64,000 nucleotides of DNA from Marinobacter sp. Arc7-DN-1. GTDB taxonomy: Bacteria; Pseudomonadota; Gammaproteobacteria; Pseudomonadales; Oleiphilaceae. Position 1 is the stretch's first letter. Each line of letters begins with the position of its first letter. Below are positions 19,502 through 27,369 of the stretch, one piece after another. The position numbers were made by a program, and so were the translations under genes. The stretch lies in NCBI RefSeq assembly GCF_003441595.1, contig NZ_CP031848.1:2604001-2668000 (forward strand), given 5' to 3'. Under the pieces are notes generated by a model that saw nothing but the letters and a program-made list of their open reading frames with translations, did no database searches and was not told the DNA's origin.

Positions 19502-20527
19502 GTGACAGACAAGGCAACGAAACAGACAAATCCGGACATCGGGACCTTCCAGGGCCTGATCCTGGCTCTGCAGAATTTCTGGGCGCAACATGGCTGCGTG
19601 GTTCTCCAGCCACTGGATATGGAAGTGGGCGCCGGCACCTTCCACCCGGCCACCTTCCTGCGGGCCATCGGGCCGGAAACCTGGAATGCCGCCTACGTTC
19701 AGCCCAGCCGCCGACCGACTGATGGCCGCTACGGCGAGAACCCCAACCGTCTGCAGCATTACTACCAGTTCCAGGTGGTCCTCAAGCCGTCGCCGGACAA
19801 CATTCAGGAGCTGTACCTGGATTCCCTGAAGGCTCTGGGCCTGGACCCGCTGGTGCACGACATCCGGTTTGTGGAAGACAACTGGGAATCACCCACCCTC
19901 GGCGCCTGGGGTCTGGGCTGGGAAATCTGGCTTAACGGCATGGAAGTCACCCAGTTTACCTACTTCCAGCAAGTGGGGGGCCTGGAATGCTTCCCGGTGA
20001 CCGGCGAGCTCACCTACGGGCTAGAGCGGATCGCCATGTACCTGCAGGGTGTCGACAGTGTCTACGATCTGGTCTGGACCGAAGGCCCTGATGGTGTGGT
20101 CACCTATGGTGATGTGTTCCACCAGCAGGAAGTGGAGATGTCCACCTACAACTTTGAACACGCCGATACCGAGTTCCTGTTCCACAGCTTCGATGTCCAC
20201 GAGCGGGAGAGTGCCCGCCTGATCGAAGCCGGCCTGGCGCTGCCAGCCTATGAGCAGGTTCTGAAAGCCTCCCACACCTTCAACCTGCTGGACGCCCGCC
20301 ACGCCATCTCGGTGACCGAGCGCCAGCGCTTTATCCTGCGGGTACGTACCCTGGCGCGTTCAGTCGCCCAGGCGTACTTCGACAGCCGCCGGGCACTGAG
20401 CTTCCCGCTGGCGCCCGAGGCTCTGCGCAAGGAAGTGCTGGCCGCCGCCGAGGCCGCCGATGACAAGGCGAAGAGCCAAAACGGCAAAAAAGCGAAGAAG
20501 GCACAGCAGGAACAGGGGAACGCATAA
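19502..20527 (+). CDS. glyQ: Glycyl-tRNA synthetase alpha subunit
   Basis: 341 aa class II synthetase catalytic subunit; with GlyS it forms the alpha2beta2 enzyme. The core reads [20 protein letters not shown], then [19 protein letters not shown] and [20 protein letters not shown], the typical active-site strands. Most homologues end at about 300-320 residues; here the protein carries an extra lysine/glutamine-rich tail ([20 protein letters not shown]) that is not part of the fold. The start is GTG 19502. glyS begins 2 bases after the stop. Confidence 0.96.
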   Translation: MTDKATKQTNPDIGTFQGLILALQNFWAQHGCVVLQPLDMEVGAGTFHPATFLRAIGPETWNAAYVQPSRRPTDGRYGENPNRLQHYYQFQVVLKPSPDNIQELYLDSLKALGLDPLVHDIRFVEDNWESPTLGAWGLGWEIWLNGMEVTQFTYFQQVGGLECFPVTGELTYGLERIAMYLQGVDSVYDLVWTEGPDGVVTYGDVFHQQEVEMSTYNFEHADTEFLFHSFDVHERESARLIEAGLALPAYEQVLKASHTFNLLDARHAISVTERQRFILRVRTLARSVAQAYFDSRRALSFPLAPEALRKEVLAAAEAADDKAKSQNGKKAKKAQQEQGNA

Positions 20528-20529
20528 TC

Positions 20530-22611
20530 ATGGCAACACAGGATTTTCTGGTCGAACTGGGCACCGAAGAGCTGCCCCCCAAGGCCCTCAAGCCACTGTC
20601 TGACGCCTTCACCCAGGGCATTGCCCGGGGTCTGGATGAGGCCGGCATCGAATTCGGCAAGATTGAGGCCTTCGCGGCACCGCGCCGTCTGGCGGTCCGT
20701 ATCCGGAAGCTGGCCGATGCCCAGCCGGACAAGTCTGTTGAGAAACGCGGCCCGGCGGTCAAGGCCGCCTTCGACGACGCCGGCAACCCGACCCGGGCGC
20801 TGACCGGCTTCGCAACCTCTCTGGGCGTAACCCCGGACCAGCTCGACACCCTGGAGACCGACAAGGGTGCCTGGGTGGTTTACCGAACCGTGGAGCAGGG
20901 CAAGCCCACCGTGGAACTGATGCCGGAACTGGTGGAGCAGTCCCTGGCGGGCCTGCCCATTCCCAAGCGCATGCGCTGGGGTGCCCACCGGACCGAGTTT
21001 GTGCGCCCGGTACATTGGGTCATCATGCTGTTCGGCAACAAGGTGATTGATACGCCCATCATGGGCCTGACTCCGGGCAACAAGACCCGTGGCCACCGCT
21101 TCCATTGCCCGAAATCCCTGATTGTACCCACACCCGGCGATTACGAAGTGGTGCTCAGACAGGAAGGCTATGTGATTGCCGATTTCGCCGGGCGCCGGGA
21201 ACAGATCCGCGCCGGCGTGACCGAACTGGCCGAGAAGGAAGCCGGCGGCAAGGCGGTAATTGATGAAGACCTGCTGGACGAAGTAACCGCCCTGAACGAG
21301 TGGCCGGTGCCCCTGATGGGCCGCTTCGAGGAGCGGTTCCTGGAGGTTCCCGCGGAAGCCCTGATTTCCTCCATGAAGGAGCACCAGAAGTACTTCCACG
21401 TGGTGGCTGCCGATGGCGACATGCTGCCCCTGTTCATCACCGTCGCCAACATTCAGAGCAAGGATCCGGCGCAGGTGATTTCCGGTAACGAGAAGGTGAT
21501 CCGGCCCCGCCTGTCCGACGCCGCCTTCTTTTACGAAACCGACCGGAAAACCAGGCTCGAGGACCGCGTTGACGCCCTCAAGCCTATCGTGTTCCAGGAA
21601 AAGCTCGGCAGCATCTACGACAAGTCCGTCCGTGTCGCGGCCCTGGCCCGGAAAATTGCCGGTGCCATCGGCAGTGACCCGGCCCTGGCCGAGCGTGCCG
21701 CCATGCTGGCGAAGACCGATCTGGTCACCGAGATGGTGCTGGAGTTCACCGACCTTCAGGGCATCATGGGCCAGTACTACGCCGCCAACGATGGTGAGCC
21801 GGAAGACGTGGCCAAGGCGCTGAACGAGCAGTACATGCCCCGTTTCGCCGGTGACAACCTGCCCACCACCCTGACCGGCTGCGCCATTGCCATCGCCGAC
21901 CGCCTGGATTCCCTGGTCGGCCTGTTCGGCATCCACCAGCCGCCATCCGGTACCCGGGACCCGTTCGCCCTGCGCCGTGCTTCCCTCGGGGTACTGCGTA
22001 TCATCATCGAACGTGAGCTACCGCTGGATCTGCAGACCTGCTGCGAGTGGGCGCAAGAGAACTTCACGGTGCTGACCGAGCAAAACACCGCCAGCACCGT
22101 GGTGGACTACATGCTGGAGCGCTTCCGGGCCCATTACGACGAGCAGGGCATCGGCGCCGAGGTTTACCTGGCCGTTCACGCCCGGCGCCCGACCCGCCCG
22201 CTGGACTTCGACCGCCGGGTGAAGGCCGTCGAAGCCTTCCGCCAGCTGCCGGAAGCCCAGGCCCTGGCGGGCGCCAACAAGCGGGTGTCCAACATCCTGA
22301 CCAAGCAGGGCGGTGACAGCATCGGTGAAACCGTCGACGCCAGCCTGTTGCAGGACAGTGCCGAGAAAGCCCTGGCCGAACAGGTCGACCAACAGGCCGC
22401 GAAGGTCCTGCCTCTGTTCGAGAACGGCGACTACGCCAGCGCCCTGAGCTCCCTGGCCAGCCTGCGGGAGCCGGTGGACAACTTCTTCGATGAAGTGATG
22501 GTGATGGCCGACGACGAAGCCATCCGGAACAATCGCCTGGCACTGCTGAACCGGCTGCGCAACCTGTTCCTGCGCGTTGCGGATATTTCGTTGTTGCCCG
22601 CCGCCGGCTAA
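20530..22611 (+). CDS. glyS: Glycyl-tRNA synthetase beta subunit
   Basis: 693 aa, recognises tRNA-Gly and supports the alpha subunit. It starts MATQDFLVELGTEELPPKAL, the usual N-terminus, and has the conserved ISSMKEHQKYF and NEKVIRPRLSDAAFFYETDR segments. A DALR-like anticodon domain ends the protein (DEVMVMADDEAIRNNRLALL). A long open frame on the opposite strand is a GC-rich shadow. gmhB follows 25 bases later. Confidence 0.97.
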   Translation: MATQDFLVELGTEELPPKALKPLSDAFTQGIARGLDEAGIEFGKIEAFAAPRRLAVRIRKLADAQPDKSVEKRGPAVKAAFDDAGNPTRALTGFATSLGVTPDQLDTLETDKGAWVVYRTVEQGKPTVELMPELVEQSLAGLPIPKRMRWGAHRTEFVRPVHWVIMLFGNKVIDTPIMGLTPGNKTRGHRFHCPKSLIVPTPGDYEVVLRQEGYVIADFAGRREQIRAGVTELAEKEAGGKAVIDEDLLDEVTALNEWPVPLMGRFEERFLEVPAEALISSMKEHQKYFHVVAADGDMLPLFITVANIQSKDPAQVISGNEKVIRPRLSDAAFFYETDRKTRLEDRVDALKPIVFQEKLGSIYDKSVRVAALARKIAGAIGSDPALAERAAMLAKTDLVTEMVLEFTDLQGIMGQYYAANDGEPEDVAKALNEQYMPRFAGDNLPTTLTGCAIAIADRLDSLVGLFGIHQPPSGTRDPFALRRASLGVLRIIIERELPLDLQTCCEWAQENFTVLTEQNTASTVVDYMLERFRAHYDEQGIGAEVYLAVHARRPTRPLDFDRRVKAVEAFRQLPEAQALAGANKRVSNILTKQGGDSIGETVDASLLQDSAEKALAEQVDQQAAKVLPLFENGDYASALSSLASLREPVDNFFDEVMVMADDEAIRNNRLALLNRLRNLFLRVADISLLPAAG

Positions 22612-22636
22612 TTCGCTGACCTACTGCGTGGCGCTG

Positions 22637-23194
22637 ATGCTGATTATCCTGGACCGGGACGGGGTCATCAACGAGTACGATGGCAACTACATCTGCTCAG
22701 CGGATGAATGGCACCCGATTCCCGGCAGCGTAGAAGCGATGGCCCGGCTCTGTAATGCCGGCCACCGCATCGCCATCGCCACCAACCAGTCCGGTATCGC
22801 CCGCGGTTACTACGGCATCGACGAACTGGATGCCATGCATGAAAAGCTGGAGCACCTGGTGGAAGCCCAGGGCGGCTGCATCGATTTCATCGCCTACTGC
22901 CCCCATCACCCCAACGACCGGTGTCACTGCCGAAAACCGCGAACCGGCTTACTCGAACAGATCCGCCAGCATTTTCACCTGACGAGCCTCGAGGGCGCCA
23001 TCATGGTCGGCGACAGCCGCAAGGATCTGGAGGCAGGCTACGCCGCAGGTTGCCAACCGGTGCTGGTGAGAACCGGCAATGGACTGGACACTGAACGCCA
23101 CCTGGACGCCAGGCCGATACCCGGCGCCCATGTCAGCATCTACGACAATCTCAGCAAATTCACGGATGCGCTTTTATCCGCCGAGGGCTGGTAA
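22637..23194 (+). CDS. gmhB: D-glycero-beta-D-manno-heptose-1,7-bisphosphate 7-phosphatase
   Basis: 185 aa HAD-superfamily phosphatase in ADP-heptose synthesis for lipopolysaccharide core. Catalytic DxD is in ILDRDGVINEYDG, motif II is ATNQSG, the zinc loop is CPHHPNDRCHCRKPRTG (a short version of the C-x-H..C-x-C site), and motif III is MVGDSRKDLEAGYAAGC. ATG 22637 gives the standard N-terminus. No strong ribosome site precedes it; coupling to glyS, 25 bases upstream, is likely. Confidence 0.93.
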   Translation: MLIILDRDGVINEYDGNYICSADEWHPIPGSVEAMARLCNAGHRIAIATNQSGIARGYYGIDELDAMHEKLEHLVEAQGGCIDFIAYCPHHPNDRCHCRKPRTGLLEQIRQHFHLTSLEGAIMVGDSRKDLEAGYAAGCQPVLVRTGNGLDTERHLDARPIPGAHVSIYDNLSKFTDALLSAEGW

Positions 23195-23210
23195 AACCAA
23201 AGCGAATCCG

Positions 23211-23216
23211 TATAAT
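23211..23216 (+). promoter_or_regulatory. -10 element of the tRNA-Pro promoter
   Basis: A perfect TATAAT 14 bases before the tRNA 5' end. A matching -35 is not clear, as that position overlaps the end of gmhB. Confidence 0.5.
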
Positions 23217-23229
23217 ACCGGCCGTTGAT

Positions 23230-23306
<77 letters not shown>

Positions 23307-23780
23307 CTTTCCCGCTCTCCACTGACATCTTTCCCCAGACTTGCCTATCCATTCGCAGCCAGTCGTGGTTATTCTGCTGCAGGCTTGCTCCGCAAGGATC
23401 AAATCAGGCGGTCTGCACTCTGCGAGAATCGGCCAGCAATGTGCGAATGGTGCCTGGCGATCATTGACCGTGATGAGAATTCAACATTGCCTCGCGGTAT
23501 AGCCCGCAGGATTTCACGCTGATCTATGGGAATGCGACGAGGCTCACATCAAACTGGGCTACCCAGCAGCAAATGATTCTGATCGAATACTCATGTGCCC
23601 GTGGCGGGGCTTTAAATTCCAGATTATTGAGCGCAAACACGTAGGATCTAGCCCAATGGCGGTCTATGCCATTCGGGTTAACTGACGGAGAAACGCTACC
23701 CTCCACTTGCCTCAGTTCAGTGACCGATATGGCACAAATCGCCAGCAAAACCAGCCTGCCCAGACCACTCACCCCAAGCG
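23307..23780. other. Non-coding stretch after tRNA-Pro
   Basis: About 470 bases with no gene I can support. A minus-strand open frame at 23524-23772 (GTG start, 82 codons, hydrophobic start VRLVLLAI-like) has no clear ribosome site and no family I recognise. No copy of the tRNA 3' end, which would mark an att site, is seen between here and 25.2 kb. Composition shifts from host-like to AT-richer toward vapBC. Confidence 0.4.
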
Positions 23781-23804
23781 CTTTACTTTGCTTCTTTTGT
23801 AAAG
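23781..23804. promoter_or_regulatory. vapBC operator, palindrome 1
   Basis: CTTTAC (23781-23786), 12 bases, GTAAAG (23799-23804). Same arms and same spacing as palindrome 2. Confidence 0.65.
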
Positions 23805-23816
23805 GGATGTTATTCT
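23788..23816 (+). promoter_or_regulatory. vapBC promoter
   Basis: TTGCTT at 23788-23793, a 17-base spacer and TATTCT at 23811-23816. Both hexamers are embedded in the two operator palindromes, which fits autoregulation. Confidence 0.55.
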
Positions 23817-23839
23817 TTACGTATAGTCAATAGTAAAGA
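23814..23839. promoter_or_regulatory. vapBC operator, palindrome 2
   Basis: TCTTTAC (23814-23820), 12 bases, GTAAAGA (23833-23839). The start-to-start distance from palindrome 1 is 34 bases (CTTTAC 23781 to CTTTAC 23815), about three helical turns. It ends 7 bases before the vapB ATG. Confidence 0.7.
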
Positions 23840-23846
23840 GGCCCGT

Positions 23847-24065
23847 ATGCCAGTTGTCAGCCAAAAAAGACAAGTTACTCTTCCCGTCGAACAATGCTCA
23901 ATTGCAGGAATTCAGCCCGGCGATGAGTACGAGAGCTTTGTCAGTCGAAAGGGTGTAATTTCCATAGTTATTAAGCACAAAGGGGCCGCCAAGGGCCTGC
24001 TTAAAGGGATTCCGGTCAATGACCAGGTGAACGAGGAAGAATCCCTTGCGAGTGCCATGCGCTGA
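23847..24065 (+). CDS. vapB: VapB-type antitoxin with AbrB/MazE fold
   Basis: 72 aa. An N-terminal swapped-hairpin DNA-binding domain is visible (MPVVSQKRQVTLPVEQCSIA, then GIQPGDEYESFVSRKGVISI), followed by a short C-terminal toxin-binding tail rich in charged residues (VNDQVNEEESLASAMR). In such pairs the antitoxin neutralises VapC and represses its own promoter; the duplicated palindrome upstream is the likely target. Its last base is the first base of the vapC ATG (TGATG). Composition is AT-richer than the flanks, suggesting acquisition. Confidence 0.85.
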   Translation: MPVVSQKRQVTLPVEQCSIAGIQPGDEYESFVSRKGVISIVIKHKGAAKGLLKGIPVNDQVNEEESLASAMR

Positions 24066-24502
24066 TGATTGCCGTTGATACAAATGTGGTACTCCGCTAC
24101 CTGCTGCAAGATGATGTGAAGCAGTCGTCAAAAGCAAGTAAGCAGTTCATGGGGCATGAGAAAATCCTGATCACCGATGTGGTCTTGGTTGAAACTATCT
24201 GGACGCTTCGGGGTAAGCGTTATGCGCTCTCCAAAGAGGCGCTGATAGAGGTAATACACAGCCTAATCGAAGAACCGAATGTCGTGTGGGAAGATGGCCA
24301 TGCAGTCTGGTGCGCCCTAGATGATTTTGTTAACGCCAAGCCGATAAAGGTCAGTGGAAAGACCAAGCAAGCCGACTTTGCCGATGCATTGATTGTGAAC
24401 AAGTCCCAGCGATACGGGATCAATAAAACTTTGTCGGTTTTTCCTTTGTATACCTTTGACAAAGCGGCTCTGGAAATTAATGGGACTAAAGAGCCCAAGT
24501 AA
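24065..24502 (+). CDS. vapC: VapC-type PIN-domain toxin
   Basis: 145 aa ribonuclease of the PIN family. The acidic active-site residues are visible: Asp in MIAVDTNVVLRYLL, Glu in DVVLVETIWTL, and Asp residues in TKQADFADALIV with the final aspartate near YTFDKAAL. Known VapC toxins cut tRNA or rRNA when released from VapB; the target here is unknown. The start overlaps the vapB stop, so the pair is translated together. Likely role is plasmid-like stabilisation or stress/phage response. Confidence 0.87.
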   Translation: MIAVDTNVVLRYLLQDDVKQSSKASKQFMGHEKILITDVVLVETIWTLRGKRYALSKEALIEVIHSLIEEPNVVWEDGHAVWCALDDFVNAKPIKVSGKTKQADFADALIVNKSQRYGINKTLSVFPLYTFDKAALEINGTKEPK

Positions 24503-24530
24503 GCATGAAACCGAATAAGGAATCAAATAT

Positions 24531-25037
24531 ATGGCTGCGAAAGCGATGTGGAAAGGTCACGATGGCTTCAAGGCATTTGTCTGGGCTTCGGCTCTGAGTT
24601 ACAACTGGTTCGGCTGGCACGACTCGGGCCGGATTAGCCTCCAGGCCTGGTTCGGAAAGCTGACAAAAGCATGCATGGACAAGCCATGCAAGGAACGCCC
24701 ATGGCGGCATCGAGTTCGACGAACAGACCTGCTGGAGCACCTGGACGCAAAGGTACTGCTGGATCTGGACCGCATTGCCTTTATCGGCAAGAACATGAGT
24801 TCGCCCATGCTGGCGGTGTGCAAACCGTTCAACGGTGAGCCGAACCATCCGGGCAACGGCAATATGCTGGCCCTTCAGCCGGGCTCAAAACAGGCAGTGG
24901 ATGCCCATTACCACAAGGCCATCGAGCTGGGTGCTACCTGCGACGGCGAACCCGGCCAGAGAATTCCCAACCAGTTTTACGGCGCCTACGTGAAAGACCC
25001 GGACGGCAACAAGCTGGCGTTTTTCCACTTCGGTTAA
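24531..25037 (+). pseudogene. Chimeric or broken VOC (glyoxalase-like) gene
   Basis: 168 codons open. From about codon 66 (TDLLEHLDAKVLLDLDRIAF, then GKNMSSPMLAVCKPFNG, GNGNMLALQPGSKQAVDAHY and YGAYVKDPDGNKLAFFHFG) it is a typical VOC/glyoxalase-family domain, for which the normal N-terminus would be about 20 residues with the first metal-binding strand. Instead the first 60 residues (MAAKAMWKGHDGFKAFVWAS onward) are unlike any VOC start and rich in Trp, Lys and Cys. The junction is near 24725. A 7-base inverted repeat, TGCATGG-ACAAG-CCATGCA, lies at 24672-24690, in the foreign part. The gene is probably non-functional, or a fusion. Confidence 0.65.
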
Positions 25038-25204
25038 TGATGAATGGCCTTACCTAAAGGGAGGGCCACTTTTATTGTCTTTCATTCTGCATTCAGGTTA
25101 ACGCGGCCGGTCTGGAATTTTCCTGCCCCGATATTTATATTGTTATTGCTGCAGCCAGAGTGCCTGATGTGTGTTAGCTTCGTGTCGTGATTAAAGGGAT
25201 CGCT

Positions 25205-25240
25205 CATTCCCCGCCAATGGTCACCCGCATAAGGGGAATG
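25205..25240 (+). promoter_or_regulatory. Hairpin in the 5' leader of the Crp/Fnr-type gene
   Basis: CATTCCCC (25205-25212) pairs with GGGGAATG (25233-25240) across a 20-base loop, about 35 bases before the start codon. It could be a protein-binding palindrome or an RNA structure. Confidence 0.45.
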
Positions 25241-25275
25241 TGCCCATCAACGATAGGTCCACCAGGGAGGTGACT

Positions 25276-25998
25276 ATGTCTGACGCACCAATCTTCCCCG
25301 GGCAAAATCATTTACTGGCCGCCTTGCCGAAAAGTGCCAGAGAGCGGATATTTCCAAAGCTCAAACTGGTTGAGCTGAATCTGGGCGACGTGATTTACGA
25401 ATCCGGCCAGCCCATCGAATTCGTCTATTTCCCGACCAATTGCATCATTTCGCTGCTTTACGTCATGATCAACGGCTCATCCGCTGAGATCTCGGTGGTT
25501 GGCAATGAGGGTATGGCCGGTATCGCCGTATTCATGGGCGGCGACAGCACCCCCAGCCGAACGGTTGTGCAAAGCCGGGGGTTCGCTTACCGGCTGCCCG
25601 CCCCGGAACTCAAGGCTGAGTTCAATAATAGCCCCGAGGTAAGGGTGCTGGCCCTGAGGTACACCCAGGCGCTGATCACCCAGATGTCCCAGACTGCCGT
25701 GTGTAATCGCCATCACTCGATCGATCAGCAACTGTGCCGCTGGCTGCTGTTGTCCCTTGATCGCCTCCCGGACAACCGGCTGGCCATGACCCAGGAACTC
25801 ATTGCCAACATGCTGGGGGTTCGCCGCGAGGGTGTCACGGAGGCTGCGGGCAAGCTGCAGAAACTGGGAGTTATCGAGTACCACCGCGGGCACATTACCG
25901 TGATTGACCAGCCAGGACTCGAAGCGCTCTGCTGTGAATGCTACGTTGTGGTCAAGCGGGAAACCGACCGCCTGACCTACGCCAACACCCTATCCTAG
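25276..25998 (+). CDS. Crp/Fnr-family transcriptional regulator
   Basis: 240 aa. A cyclic-nucleotide-binding-type beta barrel (about 15-135, with VIYESGQPIEFVYFPTNCII and VVGNEGMAGIAVFMGG) is followed by a winged helix (about 165-230, QELIANMLGVRREGVTEAAG). The RxR-E arginine of cAMP-binding CRP pockets is not evident and there is no N-terminal cysteine cluster, so neither cAMP nor an FNR iron-sulphur switch is indicated. ATG 25276 is chosen because GGGAGGTGAC is directly upstream; an earlier in-frame ATG at 25240 lacks one. The stop shares CTAG with the convergent GGDEF gene. Confidence 0.87.
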   Translation: MSDAPIFPGQNHLLAALPKSARERIFPKLKLVELNLGDVIYESGQPIEFVYFPTNCIISLLYVMINGSSAEISVVGNEGMAGIAVFMGGDSTPSRTVVQSRGFAYRLPAPELKAEFNNSPEVRVLALRYTQALITQMSQTAVCNRHHSIDQQLCRWLLLSLDRLPDNRLAMTQELIANMLGVRREGVTEAAGKLQKLGVIEYHRGHITVIDQPGLEALCCECYVVVKRETDRLTYANTLS

Positions 25999-27365
25999 AG
26001 CAGCCGCTGCAGACTCGTCGGAACGGGTATCAGGCTCCCGGCGACGGGGCGCCGATTCAATGTCTTTAGCCGATACATGGCTCTATCCGCGAGTTTCAGG
26101 AGTTCGTCGGCAGTCTCTCCGTTGTCCGGGTATACACTGACCCCGATACTGAGCTGAAGCGACACCTCATGGCCACCAATAACCATAGGCTCGGCGGCGG
26201 CTTCGCGTATTTTATCGGCAACGGCGTAGGCGTGATCCGGCTGGGCGATTTCGGCCAGCAACACCACAAACTCATCCCCTCCATACCGGCAAACCGTATC
26301 CGCCGCTCTGACGCAGCTCTTCAGTTTGCCAGCCAGTACCTCCAGGATCATGTCACCACTGTTGTGGCCAAGAACGTCGTTGACGCTCTTGAAGTTATCA
26401 AGGTCAATGAACAGGAGGCCCATCTGGACGCCATGCCGCCGTGCCAGTGCCCGAGATTGGTCGAAGCGCTCGTAAAAGGCGTTGCGGTTGTGCAACCCCG
26501 TCAGCTCATCATGTTGGGCAAGGTATGCCATACGGGCGGTGGTTTCCCGGGAAAAGCGGGCGTCGTGGAATACGATGACCGCGCCAACAACCACCCCATG
26601 GCGGTTGTGGATGGGCGCTGCAGAGTCTTCAATGGCCAACTCCACGCCGTTTCTGGCCACCAGCAGGGCATTCGCCTCCAGGGCAACAATACTGTCCGAC
26701 AGTATCGCCCGCCGTGCCGGATCGGAAGTAGGCTTGTGCGTGTTTGCATCCACCACATGAAAAATCTCACTCAGGGGTCGTCCAATAGCCTCATGGCGAC
26801 CGAAGCCGGTGAGCGTTTCCGCTACGACGTTCATATAGGACACACGGCCGTCGATATCGGTGCTCAAAACCGCATCCCCAATCGAGTCGAGCGTCACCTG
26901 TGCCCGTTCCTTTTCATCAAACAGCTGCTCCTCGGCCTGTCTCCGGGCTCTCTCATGGGCTTTGTAGGTGCTGATGCCCTCGACCGTGTGTACGTAACCA
27001 TGCCCGGGCATGCCATCCGTCAGCAAGGCCGCGTTACGACGGGTCCAGATGACCTGGCCGTTAGCACACTTCAATCGGGCTTCGCACAGGAAGGCCTCAT
27101 GCCCCAGCACTGCTTTATCCCAGTGCCGGAGCGTCTTGTCGAGATCCTGTGGGTGGATAACCGAACTCCAGTGCGATCCGATCAGCTCGTCGCCGGTCCA
27201 GCCACAGAGTTTCTGGTAGGCGGTATTGCTGTAGAGGCATTTGCCATCCCTATCCGTCACCAGTATGCCCAGGGGCAAAGCATCGCTCAGCGGAATACCC
27301 CTGCCCAGGCCCGCGCTGGCTTGGGTATCCGCCGCCAGCGGGAAGAAGTCGCGATAGCGCAACAT
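25995..27365 (-). CDS. PAS-PAS-GGDEF diguanylate cyclase
   Basis: 456 aa, cytoplasmic. PAS domain 1 (about 30-130, with ILVTDRDGKCLYSNTAYQKL), PAS domain 2 (about 160-275, GDAVLSTDIDGRVSYMNVVA) and a GGDEF domain (about 290-450) with an intact YGGDEF active site. RAAD five residues before it matches the c-di-GMP inhibitory site. ATG 27365 has GGGAG upstream and the family-like MLRYRDFF start; the frame stays open 44 codons further, over the end of the OmpA gene. It follows the OmpA lipoprotein gene by 4 bases, so the three minus-strand genes likely form one operon. Confidence 0.9.
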   Translation of the reverse strand: MLRYRDFFPLAADTQASAGLGRGIPLSDALPLGILVTDRDGKCLYSNTAYQKLCGWTGDELIGSHWSSVIHPQDLDKTLRHWDKAVLGHEAFLCEARLKCANGQVIWTRRNAALLTDGMPGHGYVHTVEGISTYKAHERARRQAEEQLFDEKERAQVTLDSIGDAVLSTDIDGRVSYMNVVAETLTGFGRHEAIGRPLSEIFHVVDANTHKPTSDPARRAILSDSIVALEANALLVARNGVELAIEDSAAPIHNRHGVVVGAVIVFHDARFSRETTARMAYLAQHDELTGLHNRNAFYERFDQSRALARRHGVQMGLLFIDLDNFKSVNDVLGHNSGDMILEVLAGKLKSCVRAADTVCRYGGDEFVVLLAEIAQPDHAYAVADKIREAAAEPMVIGGHEVSLQLSIGVSVYPDNGETADELLKLADRAMYRLKTLNRRPVAGSLIPVPTSLQRLL

Positions 27366-27369
27366 GCCC

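Noticed and set aside
20248..21936. 562-codon minus-strand frame opposite glyS
   Set aside because: It mirrors glyS, a clear synthetase subunit; long antisense frames are expected in GC-rich coding DNA.
23524..23772. 82-codon minus-strand frame before vapBC
   Set aside because: GTG start without a ribosome site and no recognisable family; not enough support for a gene.
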